In this document: positions 16,904-25,690 of the stretch, in pieces | How the letters are laid out: every line of letters starts with the position of its first letter | Position numbering within the stretch: position 1 is the first letter of the stretch | Source of the DNA: Shewanella morhuae | Lineage (GTDB): Bacteria; Pseudomonadota; Gammaproteobacteria; Enterobacterales; Shewanellaceae | Reading direction: 5' to 3' | Assembly (NCBI RefSeq): GCF_900156405.1 | Contig: NZ_FTNN01000015.1 | Coordinates: 1 to 64,000 of the forward strand | DNA: 64,000 bases | Translations under genes and position numbers: made by a program | The notes under the pieces: generated by a model | The model's database searches: none | What the model saw: only the letters and a program-made list of their open reading frames with translations | Told to the model about the DNA's origin: nothing

Positions 16904-17623
16904 CTAGATAAAGATCAAGGCAAAAATAGGGGCGCCTAGCACCATAGCAATACCGATAAAAATCATCGTTAAGCTGGCGATAACCCCTTCTTGCTGGCCA
17001 ATCTCATTAGCTTTCGCAGCGCCTGCACCATGGGCTGATGCGCCTAGGGCAACACCTTTACCTAATGAAGTACGAATCCGCATAAATTTGAATAAAGGCT
17101 CACACACCAACATACCAATCACGCCAGTGATTAACACCATCATGGCTGTTAATTCAGGTACACCGCCAAAAGCACTGGTAGCCTCCAGCGCGAAGGGAGT
17201 CGAAACCGAGCGCACCAACAAACTCTTAGACAATTCCACCGGTAAGGGAACAAACTTAACGAGCAGCCAAGAAGAAATCATTCCTAAAAATAAGCCCGCA
17301 AGCACTCCTAAAGCAATCGTCAGTGGATATTGGCGGATAAGCTTACGCTCACGGTAGATAGGCAAAGCAAAGGCAATCGTTGCTGGTGCTAACATAGCCA
17401 TCAACCAATGGGTATATTCGAAATAAGTAGGTAATGGTATTTCAAGATTAAATACCAACAAGGTAATCACTATCGGTGCTAATACTATCGGCGCCAACCA
17501 CCAGACTCTATGGTATTTGTATAAACGTTTAGCGCCAAAATAACAAAATACGGTAAGCAGTAAGCTAAATAAAGCTAACCCCGTTTGTGACATGACAAAA
17601 TCAACCACATTTGAATTAGCCAT
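16904..17623 (-). CDS. LrgB/CidB family membrane protein
   Basis: A 239-residue inner-membrane protein of the LrgB family with about six to seven hydrophobic segments and the conserved SVSTPFALE and GVALGASAHGAGAAKA region. It works with the LrgA/CidA protein encoded just upstream (two bases between the genes). In staphylococci the pair modulates murein hydrolase export and cell lysis, and in other organisms it has been linked to pyruvate or glycolate efflux. Closest E. coli counterpart is YohK. Which role applies here is not known. Confidence 0.92.
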   Translation of the reverse strand: MANSNVVDFVMSQTGLALFSLLLTVFCYFGAKRLYKYHRVWWLAPIVLAPIVITLLVFNLEIPLPTYFEYTHWLMAMLAPATIAFALPIYRERKLIRQYPLTIALGVLAGLFLGMISSWLLVKFVPLPVELSKSLLVRSVSTPFALEATSAFGGVPELTAMMVLITGVIGMLVCEPLFKFMRIRTSLGKGVALGASAHGAGAAKANEIGQQEGVIASLTMIFIGIAMVLGAPIFALIFI

Positions 17624-17625
17624 AG

Positions 17626-18060
17626 CTAAGCTGCCTTAGCGTGGCGACGGGCCTGCTTTTTGATGTTCAGTTGGCGTTCAAAACGAAACACTCTATCGAC
17701 GACAAAACCAGTGCCAAACATCACACACACACTACCCATCACTAAGGTGAACAAGATATTGGTGCCGTATTGCTCAAATAAGGCCTCGTACTTAATCACT
17801 GAAATCACTGGAGGGATAAAAAATAACAGTAATTCACCAATCAACCAAGCGGCGCCCAGTTGTACTGCATTTTCAGGAATTAGTTTAAAACCCAATAGAA
17901 ACAAAAGGACAGCTAGGCCAATCACACTTCCAGGGATCGGAGAATGCGTCCAAGTCGCGAACCAGTGGCAAGCAAAGGACAGTAAACAAAAGAGGCCGAT
18001 TTGGGTTAATAACAAAGCCCAATGTCGACATTGACGTATTGTGGCTTGTAGGAATGACAT
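17626..18060 (-). CDS. LrgA/CidA family holin-like protein
   Basis: A 144-residue protein with four membrane helices. It carries the family segment SPIPGSVIGLAVLLFLLGFK and ends in a basic tail (KKQARRHAKA). E. coli counterpart YohJ is 132 residues. First gene of the lrgAB-type pair, facing a LysR gene 121 bases away, the same arrangement as cidABC with CidR. The divergent regulator probably controls it. Confidence 0.92.
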   Translation of the reverse strand: MSFLQATIRQCRHWALLLTQIGLFCLLSFACHWFATWTHSPIPGSVIGLAVLLFLLGFKLIPENAVQLGAAWLIGELLLFFIPPVISVIKYEALFEQYGTNILFTLVMGSVCVMFGTGFVVDRVFRFERQLNIKKQARRHAKAA

Positions 18061-18181
18061 GATTTTCTCGGTTAGAACAAATTTTCTATGGGGCTATTCT
18101 AGGCTTGCTTATTTGATAAAAAAAATGAATATTAAGAATGCAATACATGAATTTTAGGAATACATTAAAAGGTGAATTCAG

Positions 18182-19072
18182 GTGGATCTCAAAGTCATTC
18201 GTTATTTTATCGAAATCGTTGATGCCGGAGGCTTTGGTAAGGCCAGCGAAAGAGTTCATCTCACGCAACCAGCGCTATCAAAAGCCGTGCGCCAATTAGA
18301 GCTGGAGCTCGATCTTACCTTACTCGAACGCGGTAAACGCGGCACCCATGTCAAGCTCACCCCCGCCGGTGAAGTCGTCTATCGCCATGGCAAGGACTTA
18401 CTCGCAGGCCGGCAACGCATGCTTGCTGAACTCACCGCGCAGCGCAGCTTAACAGCTGGCGAGCTCAAACTCGGGTTAGCTCCATTAGGCAGTGCGGAAA
18501 TTTTTGCGCCCATTATTGCTAAATATCGTCAGCAATATCCGCAAATTGATATGCACTTGCTCGTCCGTGGTGGCGTAGAACAAACCGCAGCGATCCAAAA
18601 GGGTGAAATTGAACTTGCGACAGGCATTATCGAAGTTGATGATGGTTATGAGGGTATCCGTGTATTTAATGATCCTATGGTCGTCGTACTACCTAAAGAA
18701 AATCCTTTATCAACTAGGGACATATTACTATTTAGCGACCTTAGTAACGAACCACAAGTGATGTTTGAAACCGAGTATACTCTTTACCAATTAGTGCTCA
18801 GAGCCTGCCAACACGCCGGATTTACCCCTAAAAATATTACTCGTGTTAGCCAAGCTGACTTTGGTATAGCCTTAGTTGCAGCGGGGACTGGCGTGATGGT
18901 ATTACCGCGATCAATTGCGCGGCGTTACAGCGTGTCTGGTGTGGTGAATATACCGCTGGCGAGTGATGAGCTACGCTGGGAGTTATCACTATTTTGGCGT
19001 AAAGATCAGGTATTATCCTTCGCCGCACAAGCCATGATTAATTTAGTCAAAAAGCACTTAACGCAACAATAA
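18182..19072 (+). CDS. LysR family regulator divergent from lrgAB
   Basis: A 296-residue LysR-type regulator. The HTH is at about residues 1-60 (GGFGKASERVHLTQPALSKA), followed by a LysR substrate-binding domain. It starts at GTG 18182 with AAAAGG about eleven bases upstream. It is divergent from lrgA and resembles CidR, which activates cid/lrg genes in response to acetate or carbon overflow in Gram-positive bacteria. The 121-base gap likely holds its operator. The effector is not known here. Confidence 0.9.
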   Translation: MDLKVIRYFIEIVDAGGFGKASERVHLTQPALSKAVRQLELELDLTLLERGKRGTHVKLTPAGEVVYRHGKDLLAGRQRMLAELTAQRSLTAGELKLGLAPLGSAEIFAPIIAKYRQQYPQIDMHLLVRGGVEQTAAIQKGEIELATGIIEVDDGYEGIRVFNDPMVVVLPKENPLSTRDILLFSDLSNEPQVMFETEYTLYQLVLRACQHAGFTPKNITRVSQADFGIALVAAGTGVMVLPRSIARRYSVSGVVNIPLASDELRWELSLFWRKDQVLSFAAQAMINLVKKHLTQQ

Positions 19073-19081
19073 TGCGGTTTT

Positions 19082-19900
19082 TTACCAAGGGATAACAAGG
19101 CTTAGACGCACTAGAGTATCGCTATCCCAAGGTAAAATAGGTAAATAGTCAGCCGAATTAACATCCACTTTAGCGTAGTGTTCTAAATTGTATTGGGTAT
19201 GTTCAGCACTAAGCACTAATTCGCTGCTGGGATACCATAAATCAGTTTGATAACTCATCTCGAATCGATATTGACGCTCTAGCCATTGATCATCATCTTG
19301 CCAAGTTTGTGCAGCAACTTGCATATGTAGCTCAGCGGTCGCATCTATACCTAACTGCCCCATCAAGGTATATGCAAACTCACTATTACCAAAATCGCTA
19401 CGATCGTAACCTCGCGTTTTAGGCACATCATCATCGATTTCAAGATAATAGTAACCCGCCCCCGCTTTCAATTGCGCTTGTAATTGCTGTCCATCAAAGT
19501 TGGCCGTTAGTTCAGGAAACAACTTAACTTGCTTCTCGACTGAACTGACCGTGTTACGTTTTCCCTGTAAATCAAGCTGCCAACCCAATGAAAAATCAGA
19601 ATTTACACGGTAAATCTCGCCACTGGTAGCATAGTCAGACTTAAACCACACGGGGATATGATCAGGATCGAGCTTATCTATATCGATATCGAAATAAATA
19701 TCAATCGCCGCCGTCAACAGAATATCGGTTTGGGTGCGATGTTCGATTAATAAACTCGCATTTACCCCTGGAGTGTGCGAATCCTCAACAATAAAATCGT
19801 GGATACCTAAGCTGTAATGCCACTGAGTTTGCTCCTCAGCCTTTAGCGCCCCCGATGCACACAGGGCAGCACAAACTAATGCCAAATTGAGATAGTTCAC
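19082..19900 (-). CDS. uncharacterised secreted protein, probable outer-membrane beta barrel
   Basis: A 272-residue protein with a clear signal peptide (MNYLNLALVCAALCASGALKA). The mature part has alternating hydrophobic and polar residues typical of beta strands (LLIEHRTQTDILLTAAIDIY, YYYLEIDDD) and ends with aromatic Trp after LVIP, as outer-membrane barrels often do. I do not recognise the family. It is a single gene, convergent with the LysR gene nine bases away. Its acidic turns (DIDIDKLDPD) could bind cations, but this is only suggestive. Confidence 0.7.
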   Translation of the reverse strand: MNYLNLALVCAALCASGALKAEEQTQWHYSLGIHDFIVEDSHTPGVNASLLIEHRTQTDILLTAAIDIYFDIDIDKLDPDHIPVWFKSDYATSGEIYRVNSDFSLGWQLDLQGKRNTVSSVEKQVKLFPELTANFDGQQLQAQLKAGAGYYYLEIDDDVPKTRGYDRSDFGNSEFAYTLMGQLGIDATAELHMQVAAQTWQDDDQWLERQYRFEMSYQTDLWYPSSELVLSAEHTQYNLEHYAKVDVNSADYLPILPWDSDTLVRLSLVIPW

Positions 19901-20247
19901 TTTAAGCTCCTAGCGCATATTCGATGGCCTGTAGCGTCGATAAACCCGTGGTTAACACTGTATAAAATTAGCATAACATCGATAAAAATGGCGCGATGAA
20001 TAACGTGCCTCAACGAGTTAATTCTGGGTTTATGCGCTCATTAGTTAGTTTTAGCTTTGATGCATAAGTGAATATTTACACCACAACAAGTCGCTTAAAA
20101 ATAACTAACATAAACACCTGCGAAGGAGGCTAAAAACTTACAACAATGTCAGACACCTGTATACAAACAAATATTTAACCAACAAAGCACAACTCAGACA
20201 TAAGGTGTCAATTCATCGTCCCCATGCTATAAGCAAACATCCAAAAG
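19901..20247. other. intergenic between divergent genes
   Basis: Spacer between the outer-membrane-like gene and the amino acid importer. The part next to the importer (20248-20307) holds its operator and promoter. Nothing else is clear. Confidence 0.4.
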
Positions 20248-20282
20248 TGAATTATTAATCAAATTAACAGCATAAATATTGA
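20248..20282 (+). promoter_or_regulatory. tandem ARG boxes (candidate ArgR operator)
   Basis: TGAATTATTAATCA at 20248-20261 matches the ARG-box consensus TGAATWWWWATTCA at 13 of 14 positions. AGCATAAATATTGA at 20269-20282 matches at 11 of 14. Their centres are 21 bases apart, the spacing of paired ARG boxes bound by an ArgR hexamer. The second box overlaps the -35 element, so binding would repress. This supports arginine as the substrate of the importer. Confidence 0.75.
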
Positions 20283-20307
20283 CACGCATTCAGTGTCTGC
20301 CTATAGT
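20279..20307 (+). promoter_or_regulatory. sigma-70 promoter of amino acid importer operon
   Basis: TTGACA at 20279-20284 and TATAGT at 20302-20307, with a 17-base spacer. It is 38 bases from the first gene's ATG and close to consensus. Confidence 0.8.
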
Positions 20308-20344
20308 CGCCACACTGATAATGAAAACGACAAGAGAGTCTTAA

Positions 20345-21079
20345 ATGAAAAAATCCATGTTATTAGGCGGCCTGACATTAACAGCCACCTTGTTGTTAGC
20401 AGGATGTGGAAAAAGCGACGACGTGTTAGTTGTTGGCACCAACGCGGCATTTCCACCTTTTGAATATGTTGGCGGCCAAAGTGGTGATGAAATCAAAGGC
20501 TTCGATATCGAGTTAGCAAAACAAATCGCCAAAGATGCCGGTAAAACATTGAAAGTCGAAAACATGAAGTTTGATTCGCTGATCGTCGCACTCAACTCAG
20601 GTAAAATTGATTTTATTGCTTCAGGCATGACTATTACCGCTGAACGCCAAGCAAGCGTTAACTTTTCTGAACCCTACTACGAAGCAACGCAAGTCGTGCT
20701 AGTAAACAAAGAGAACGATAGTATTCAAACAATTGAAGATATTAAAGGTAAGCATTTTGCGGTGCAATTAGGCTCTACTGCCGACATTATGGCAAAAAAA
20801 TACACCGAAAATGTGACCGCTTTTAATACCGGTTTTGAGGCCATTATGGAGCTTAAAAATGCCAAAGTAGATTTGGTATTATTTGACAGCGAACCTGCGG
20901 CTAATTATCTGGCAAAAAATCCTGAATTAAAGCTGATAAAACTTGATTTTCCGGCTGAGTTTTACGGCTTTGCCGTTTCAAAAAAGCAACCAGAACTGTT
21001 GACCAGCATCAATAGTACACTGGCAAAAATGAAAGCCGACGGCCAATACCAGACACTTGTTTCTGCCCATATAAAGTGA
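20345..21079 (+). CDS. amino acid ABC transporter substrate-binding lipoprotein (arginine type)
   Basis: A 244-residue periplasmic binding protein of the SBP_bac_3 family. The lipobox LLLAGC (Cys21) makes it a lipoprotein. VVGTNAAFPPFEYV and FDIELAKQIAKDAG are the family's first strand and signature, and DSLIVALNSGKIDFIASGMT is the ligand hinge region. AAGAGAG lies eight bases before the ATG. First gene of a binding protein-permease-ATPase operon behind an ArgR-like operator, so arginine or a related basic amino acid is the likely ligand (ArtJ/ArtI-like), inferred from the operator rather than the pocket. Confidence 0.92.
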   Translation: MKKSMLLGGLTLTATLLLAGCGKSDDVLVVGTNAAFPPFEYVGGQSGDEIKGFDIELAKQIAKDAGKTLKVENMKFDSLIVALNSGKIDFIASGMTITAERQASVNFSEPYYEATQVVLVNKENDSIQTIEDIKGKHFAVQLGSTADIMAKKYTENVTAFNTGFEAIMELKNAKVDLVLFDSEPAANYLAKNPELKLIKLDFPAEFYGFAVSKKQPELLTSINSTLAKMKADGQYQTLVSAHIK

Positions 21080-21086
21080 TTTCAGC

Positions 21087-21767
21087 ATGATAGACGCAAT
21101 TAATAATTCGCTATTTAGCCCAATTGGCGAAGATGGCATGATAGGTATACTGCTGATATTAAATGGTTTGAAGGTGACATTAATCGTCACTTTCTTCGCC
21201 ATGTTATTAGGTGCAGTGTTAGGCATTGGCACAACATTTATGAAGATGTCGTCTAAGTGGTATATCCGCTTTCCCGCCAATCTTTATGTCGGCGTGATCC
21301 GCGGCACCCCTGTTGTAGTACAGTTAGTGATTCTTTACTTCATCGTACTTTCAGCCTTGGATGTCGATAAAATCACCGCAGCCATTATCGCTTTTGGCCT
21401 TAATAGCGGCGCTTATATTTCTGAGATTATCCGCGCGGGGATTCAAGCTGTCGACAAAGATCAAACCGAAGCGGCACGTTCACTCGGTTTATCGCAAACG
21501 ATGACCATGAAATCGATTATTTTGCCCCAAGCGATTAAAAATATTCTGCCTGCACTAGGTAATGAATTTATCGTACTCCTCAAGGAAACCGCCGTTATTG
21601 GCTTTATCGGTGGCGTTGATTTAATGCGTGCGGGTGAAATCATCCGTAGCCGCACCTTTGAAGACAGTGTGCCGTTATTTACCTGCGCCCTTATTTATCT
21701 ATTCCTGACGTACAGCTTCACCTTCGTGCTATCGAAATTTGAAAAGAGGTTGAAACAAAGTGATTAA
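21087..21767 (+). CDS. amino acid ABC transporter permease
   Basis: A 226-residue HisM/ArtM-type membrane subunit with about five helices. The EAA loop that docks onto the ATPase is [20 protein letters not shown]. It lies seven bases after the binding protein gene and overlaps the ATPase gene by eight bases. A single permease suggests a homodimer. Confidence 0.93.
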   Translation: MIDAINNSLFSPIGEDGMIGILLILNGLKVTLIVTFFAMLLGAVLGIGTTFMKMSSKWYIRFPANLYVGVIRGTPVVVQLVILYFIVLSALDVDKITAAIIAFGLNSGAYISEIIRAGIQAVDKDQTEAARSLGLSQTMTMKSIILPQAIKNILPALGNEFIVLLKETAVIGFIGGVDLMRAGEIIRSRTFEDSVPLFTCALIYLFLTYSFTFVLSKFEKRLKQSD

Positions 21768-22491
21768 AATAACCAACCTGCATAAAAACTTCGGCGATAA
21801 CCACGTGCTCAAGGGCATTAGTGAGCATATTCGTCAGGGCGAAGTCGTCAGCGTAATCGGCCCTAGTGGCAGCGGAAAAAGTACTTTTTTACGTTGTATC
21901 AATCTGTTGGAGCAACCTAGCCAAGGTGATATCGAGATTGAAGGTCAGCTCATCACAGCACCAAACGCCTGTGTGGATAAATTGCGGCAAAAAGTGGGCA
22001 TGGTGTTTCAAAACTTTAATCTGTTTCCACATAAAACAGTAATGCAAAACATTATCTTAGCGCCCATTAGCCTAAAGCTGATGACGCCAGCACAAGCTGA
22101 GGTAAAAGCTCTCGACCTGCTGGCACAGGTTGGTTTAAGCGATAAAGCCAATGCCTACCCCGCCAGTTTATCGGGTGGACAAAAACAAAGGGTGGCCATT
22201 GCCCGCGCATTAGCCATGGAGCCAGACTTAATGTTGTTTGATGAGCCAACATCGGCACTCGATCCTGAGATGGTCGGCGATGTACTCGACGTGATGAAAG
22301 ACTTAGCACTAAAGGGCATGACCATGGTGATTGTGACCCACGAAATGGGCTTTGCACGGGATGTATCCGATCGAGTGATTTTTATGGATGGCGGTTATGT
22401 GGTCGAATCTAGCCCACCCGATGCGCTATTTAGTCACCCAAAAGAAGCCCGTACCCAAGCATTTTTAAGTAAAGTGCTGCGTGCTGGTTAG
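21760..22491 (+). CDS. amino acid ABC transporter ATP-binding protein
   Basis: A 243-residue polar amino acid ATPase of the GlnQ/ArtP type. Walker A is GPSGSGKST (about 34-42), signature [15 protein letters not shown], Walker [13 protein letters not shown], and the switch histidine is in VTHEMGFA. It starts at GTG. Last gene of the importer operon; a perfect inverted repeat lies 22 bases downstream. Confidence 0.95.
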   Translation: MIKITNLHKNFGDNHVLKGISEHIRQGEVVSVIGPSGSGKSTFLRCINLLEQPSQGDIEIEGQLITAPNACVDKLRQKVGMVFQNFNLFPHKTVMQNIILAPISLKLMTPAQAEVKALDLLAQVGLSDKANAYPASLSGGQKQRVAIARALAMEPDLMLFDEPTSALDPEMVGDVLDVMKDLALKGMTMVIVTHEMGFARDVSDRVIFMDGGYVVESSPPDALFSHPKEARTQAFLSKVLRAG

Positions 22492-22513
22492 ATTGAATAA
22501 TGTGAAATAATCA

Positions 22514-22553
22514 TACTCACTGCCGTTACTTTTATCAGAGCGTGCAGTGAGTA
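22514..22553 (+). terminator. inverted repeat after importer operon
   Basis: TACTCACTGC (22514-22523) and GCAGTGAGTA (22544-22553) are perfect 10-base arms with a 20-base loop. No T-run follows, so it may be an mRNA-stabilising stem, a Rho-independent terminator of weak type, or a protein site upstream of the nitroreductase. Confidence 0.45.
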
Positions 22554-22771
22554 AAGGATTCAAATGAATAGTCCGTTCGCTCTTACTTCAACGGTAAATG
22601 TACCAAACTCATATGCAGAATATCCATAATGCTTTTTGCGTTTAAACCTTGACCCCCAGCCCGTTTAACGTTTTTGCCCCTAACATCTGCCGTGATCACA
22701 TTGTATTTTATGTAAACCCGCTTAGAATGCTGCCATTGCATTTGTACATTTTGATGAATTGGAGCCGTTAC

Positions 22772-23425
22772 ATGAGTGATTTAAGTTTTCTTGCTAAAAA
22801 ACGTTACACCACAAAAGCCTTTGATCCAACGAAGACAATCCCTACTGATAAAATACAAGAAATCAAAACTTTATTACAATTTAGCCCATCATCCACTAAC
22901 TCACAGCCGTGGCACTTTGTGTTAGCGAGCACTGCCGAAGGTAAAGCGTTAATTGCCCAAGCAACAGAACACTTCGCCTTTAATACTCAAAAAATCCTTA
23001 ATGCGTCCCATGTGGTCGTGCTTTGTACTCGTACCCAACTAGACGATGCACACTTACAGCAAGTATTAGAACAAGAAGCTAAAGATGGCCGTTTTGCGAC
23101 CGAAGAAGCTAAGCAAGCGCAGCACAAAGGTCGCTCTTTTTTCGTGAATATGCACAATTATGAACTGAAAGATGCCCAGCATTGGATGGAAAAACAAGTC
23201 TACTTAGCCCTTGGCACTCTAATGCTCGGCGCCAGCGTATTAGATATCGATGCTTGCCCAATTGAAGGCTTTGATGCAACTCAATTAAATCAAGTGTTAG
23301 GTTTAAGAGAACAAGGTTTATGCGCGTCTGTCGTGGTTGCTCTTGGCTACCGTGCAGAAGAAGATTTCAATGCTAAGTTGCCTAAATCGCGTCTAGCACT
23401 GGATAAGATTTTCACTGAAATCTAA
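22772..23425 (+). CDS. nfsB: NAD(P)H nitroreductase, NfsB family
   Basis: A 217-residue FMN-dependent oxygen-insensitive nitroreductase. RRYTTKAFDP-like KKRYTTKAFDPTK at the N-terminus and SPSSTNSQPWHF form the FMN site; MEKQVYLALGTLMLGA and LCASVVVALGYR are the later conserved parts. Length equals E. coli NfsB (217). The start was chosen at the ATG giving MSDLSFLAKK, with GGAG eight bases upstream; the longer frame to 22649 adds 41 residues not seen in the family. It is monocistronic with its own terminator. It reduces nitroaromatics and quinones; the natural substrate is unsure. Confidence 0.92.
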   Translation: MSDLSFLAKKRYTTKAFDPTKTIPTDKIQEIKTLLQFSPSSTNSQPWHFVLASTAEGKALIAQATEHFAFNTQKILNASHVVVLCTRTQLDDAHLQQVLEQEAKDGRFATEEAKQAQHKGRSFFVNMHNYELKDAQHWMEKQVYLALGTLMLGASVLDIDACPIEGFDATQLNQVLGLREQGLCASVVVALGYRAEEDFNAKLPKSRLALDKIFTEI

Positions 23426-23469
23426 CACTGATAAACAGCTTATTTGACGTTTTTCAACCAAAGGCTGAT

Positions 23470-23508
23470 AAGACCCTTGTTTTATAACGATATCAGTAAG
23501 GGTCTTTT
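23470..23508 (+). terminator. terminator of nfsB
   Basis: AGACCCTT (23471-23478) pairs with AAGGGTCT (23498-23505), followed by TTTT. Confidence 0.75.
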
Positions 23509-23572
23509 ATATTTAATACCGCTCAATAGCCGCCTCAAACTGTCAGCCTGCAATTTATGTATTAAGTGAGCA

Positions 23573-23782
23573 TTGACAATAACATTACTCACAGTAGAAG
23601 CAGCCTGCTGTGCTATTGCTGTAAAATTCACCTTTGCCTACACTTTGGCTCTATGGCATGATTTAAGACACAGTTTGAAAAAGTCGAATAAGTCGTTGCA
23701 TAAATCTTTAATGTTCTGCGGTTTAATGCTTTTTAGCGGCCTAATACACGTTATCGGCGCCATATTTACACTCACTATTTAG
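23573..23782 (+). CDS. small two-helix membrane protein
   Basis: A 69-residue frame starting at TTG with an in-frame stop just upstream. Two hydrophobic segments (about 4-28 and 47-68) flank a basic loop HSLKKSNKSLHKS. It lies 15 bases before the J-domain gene in the same direction, which suggests an operon. The start codon is weak and the ribosome site poor, so the call is tentative. Family not recognised. Confidence 0.45.
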   Translation: MTITLLTVEAACCAIAVKFTFAYTLALWHDLRHSLKKSNKSLHKSLMFCGLMLFSGLIHVIGAIFTLTI

Positions 23783-23797
23783 GATGGGACAGTCAGT

Positions 23798-24442
23798 ATG
23801 TTATTTGCCAAACCCTCTCTCACTGAAGAACCTCAATCGATTCGAGTTGCGAACACTAAAGGCGATAACCCATTAATTTGGTCGGTACTGACTGTTTTAC
23901 AAGCTTCAAACCAAAGCTGGAAGATTCACCATTTAGCAGCAGAGTTACAAAGCCAAGGCCTGTTGCATCAGCTCGATGAAAACCCCGGCAATGATCTCTT
24001 TAAACGTAATTTTTTACTGATGAACGCCCTGTTTGAACTGCAAGAAATATTACTACCCAAACAATGGCTACAAGTTAAAGCCATGGAAATTCAAATATTT
24101 CGTTTAGTGCCATCCAATGTTAATGCCTTGATAATGCAGGATAGTTCTCTGCGTGACTATTACCTTGATTGGAATAATTACGACACCAGTGAAAACGTGG
24201 TGCGGGAGCTACTCGAAGCCTTTTGGAGTAATTATAAAAGCTATATTGGCTTAAATATCAACTTGATGAATAAGGGCAATGCCTTAAGAGTATTCGAGTT
24301 AGACGAAAGTGCCACCGCGCGCGATATCCGCAAACAGTGGCGGCGATTAGCTCTAAAATGGCATCCTGATCGACCCGATGGTGATGCAGCGCGCTTTAGA
24401 GAGGTCTGTGAGGCTTGGCAGTCATTAAAAGATGCAGCGTAA
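23798..24442 (+). CDS. DnaJ-related protein with C-terminal J domain
   Basis: A 214-residue protein. The N-terminal two thirds match the DnaJ-related family (DNAJ_related type, EILLPKQWLQVKAMEIQIF), and the C-terminal 60 residues are a J domain with the HPD motif in KWHPDRPDGD. J domains stimulate Hsp70 (DnaK) ATPase. No zinc-finger or client-binding domain like DnaJ's is present, so it is a specialised co-chaperone. GGGACAG lies eight bases before the ATG. The partner Hsp70 is not in the window. Confidence 0.9.
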   Translation: MLFAKPSLTEEPQSIRVANTKGDNPLIWSVLTVLQASNQSWKIHHLAAELQSQGLLHQLDENPGNDLFKRNFLLMNALFELQEILLPKQWLQVKAMEIQIFRLVPSNVNALIMQDSSLRDYYLDWNNYDTSENVVRELLEAFWSNYKSYIGLNINLMNKGNALRVFELDESATARDIRKQWRRLALKWHPDRPDGDAARFREVCEAWQSLKDAA

Positions 24443-24859
24443 ACATTGCTACTCAATACTGCACTATGCCCTATGTGGTGCCGTTTTAATGGTACCATGT
24501 AAACGGCGTTTGATGCTCACGTGAGATATTGCACAAACATCCAATCCTATGGCGCTTCGACTCACGCTTTATCTCGGCTAGGGCAGAAACTCTGCAACGT
24601 GGTGATGTGATCCCGCTTACACTCCTATAAATCTACAGTAAAACTTCTATTGAGATCACAGATTTAGCACAGCCAGAACACGCTAATTCAGCCATAATTA
24701 AGCCTTTCCATTTAACCTAAACCTACCCATTAATGCTGGTATTTTAGCTAGACTCACGCTTATGTTGCCGTTCATTTTACTCTTATGCTAATCATACCAA
24801 CGCTGACAAAGCACAATGATTGATACCACGTATTTAACACCATCAAATTTGAGGACATT
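24443..24859. other. intergenic ahead of dsbA-like gene
   Basis: 417 bases without a supported gene on either strand. It must carry the promoter of the thioredoxin-like gene. No confident motif was found. Confidence 0.4.
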
Positions 24860-25615
24860 ATGATTAAACAATTAGCCTTGGCTGTCACCTTAGTGATCAC
24901 TCCATTGAGCAGCTTTGCTGCCAATTTTGTTGAAGGTACGCATTACACTCAAATCTCTACCAAAGCGCCAAGCAGCGAGCCAAAACTTACTGAGTTTTAC
25001 TCATTTTACTGTCATAACTGCTTCAATATGGAAACCAATTATCTGCCCGATATTAAAGCTAATCTCAACCCAAAAGTAAGCTTTGATAGCAAGCATGTCG
25101 ATTTTATGAATAGCGACATTGGCACTGAAGTTATGCGCTCACTGGCCGTGATCCAAAGCGTGGATAATAAAGATGCCCTAACCCATGCCATGTTCAGCGC
25201 TATTCAAGGTGTAGAAGCCCAAAATGGTCACGATCACAGCGCTGCTGGCCATGAACATGAGCAGCAAATCAATAATCGTGATGATATTAAAAAAATCTTT
25301 GCCCCACTAGGTGTCGATGCAGCCCAGTACGATAAAATCGCCGACAGTCAAAGCACCAATGAAAAGCTCGCGTTGTGGCGCACTCAGCAAAACGAATTCA
25401 AGATTGAGAGCGTACCGGCCTTTATTGTGAACGATAAATATGCGGTTAACTTAAGCAGCATCAAAACCTTAGATGAGTTAATTGGGTTAATTAACTACCT
25501 TGCTATTGAGAAAGATATCGCTCCTGCTAAAACCTCATCAGGCGGCAGTTTAGGTGGGTTATTTTTAGCCTTCGCCGCTGTAATAGGCATCACTCGTCAG
25601 CGACGTTTTAACTAA
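24860..25615 (+). CDS. DsbA family thiol:disulfide oxidoreductase with GlyGly-CTERM tail
   Basis: A 251-residue exported thioredoxin-fold protein. The signal peptide ends near SSFA (about 20). The active site is C51-H-N-C54 in FYCHNC, and the cis-proline loop is VPAF in ESVPAFIVN. The helical insert contains a histidine-rich stretch (NGHDHSAAGHEHEQQ). The C-terminus has SGGSLGGLFLAFAAVIG followed by TRQRR, which fits the GlyGly-CTERM tail: glycine-rich motif, helix, basic end. Such tails are cut by rhombosortase. Ordinary DsbA (about 208 residues) has none. It probably forms or shuffles disulfides in exported proteins, perhaps held at a membrane. Confidence 0.85.
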   Translation: MIKQLALAVTLVITPLSSFAANFVEGTHYTQISTKAPSSEPKLTEFYSFYCHNCFNMETNYLPDIKANLNPKVSFDSKHVDFMNSDIGTEVMRSLAVIQSVDNKDALTHAMFSAIQGVEAQNGHDHSAAGHEHEQQINNRDDIKKIFAPLGVDAAQYDKIADSQSTNEKLALWRTQQNEFKIESVPAFIVNDKYAVNLSSIKTLDELIGLINYLAIEKDIAPAKTSSGGSLGGLFLAFAAVIGITRQRRFN

Positions 25616-25634
25616 TTTGGCGTTAGCCAATATC

Positions 25635-25667
25635 AAAAAATGGCCTCAATATTGAGGCCATTTTTTT
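25635..25667. terminator. bidirectional terminator
   Basis: AAAAAATGGCCTCAAT and ATTGAGGCCATTTTTTT form a near-perfect palindrome with T-runs on both sides, ending the DsbA-like gene on + and the cytochrome b gene on -. Confidence 0.9.
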
Positions 25668-25690
25668 AAGTTTAAAAAGACTGAAGCAAG

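Noticed and set aside
22501..22520. Possible CRP site TGTGA...TCATA after the importer operon
   Set aside because: The second half does not match TCACA and spacing is off.
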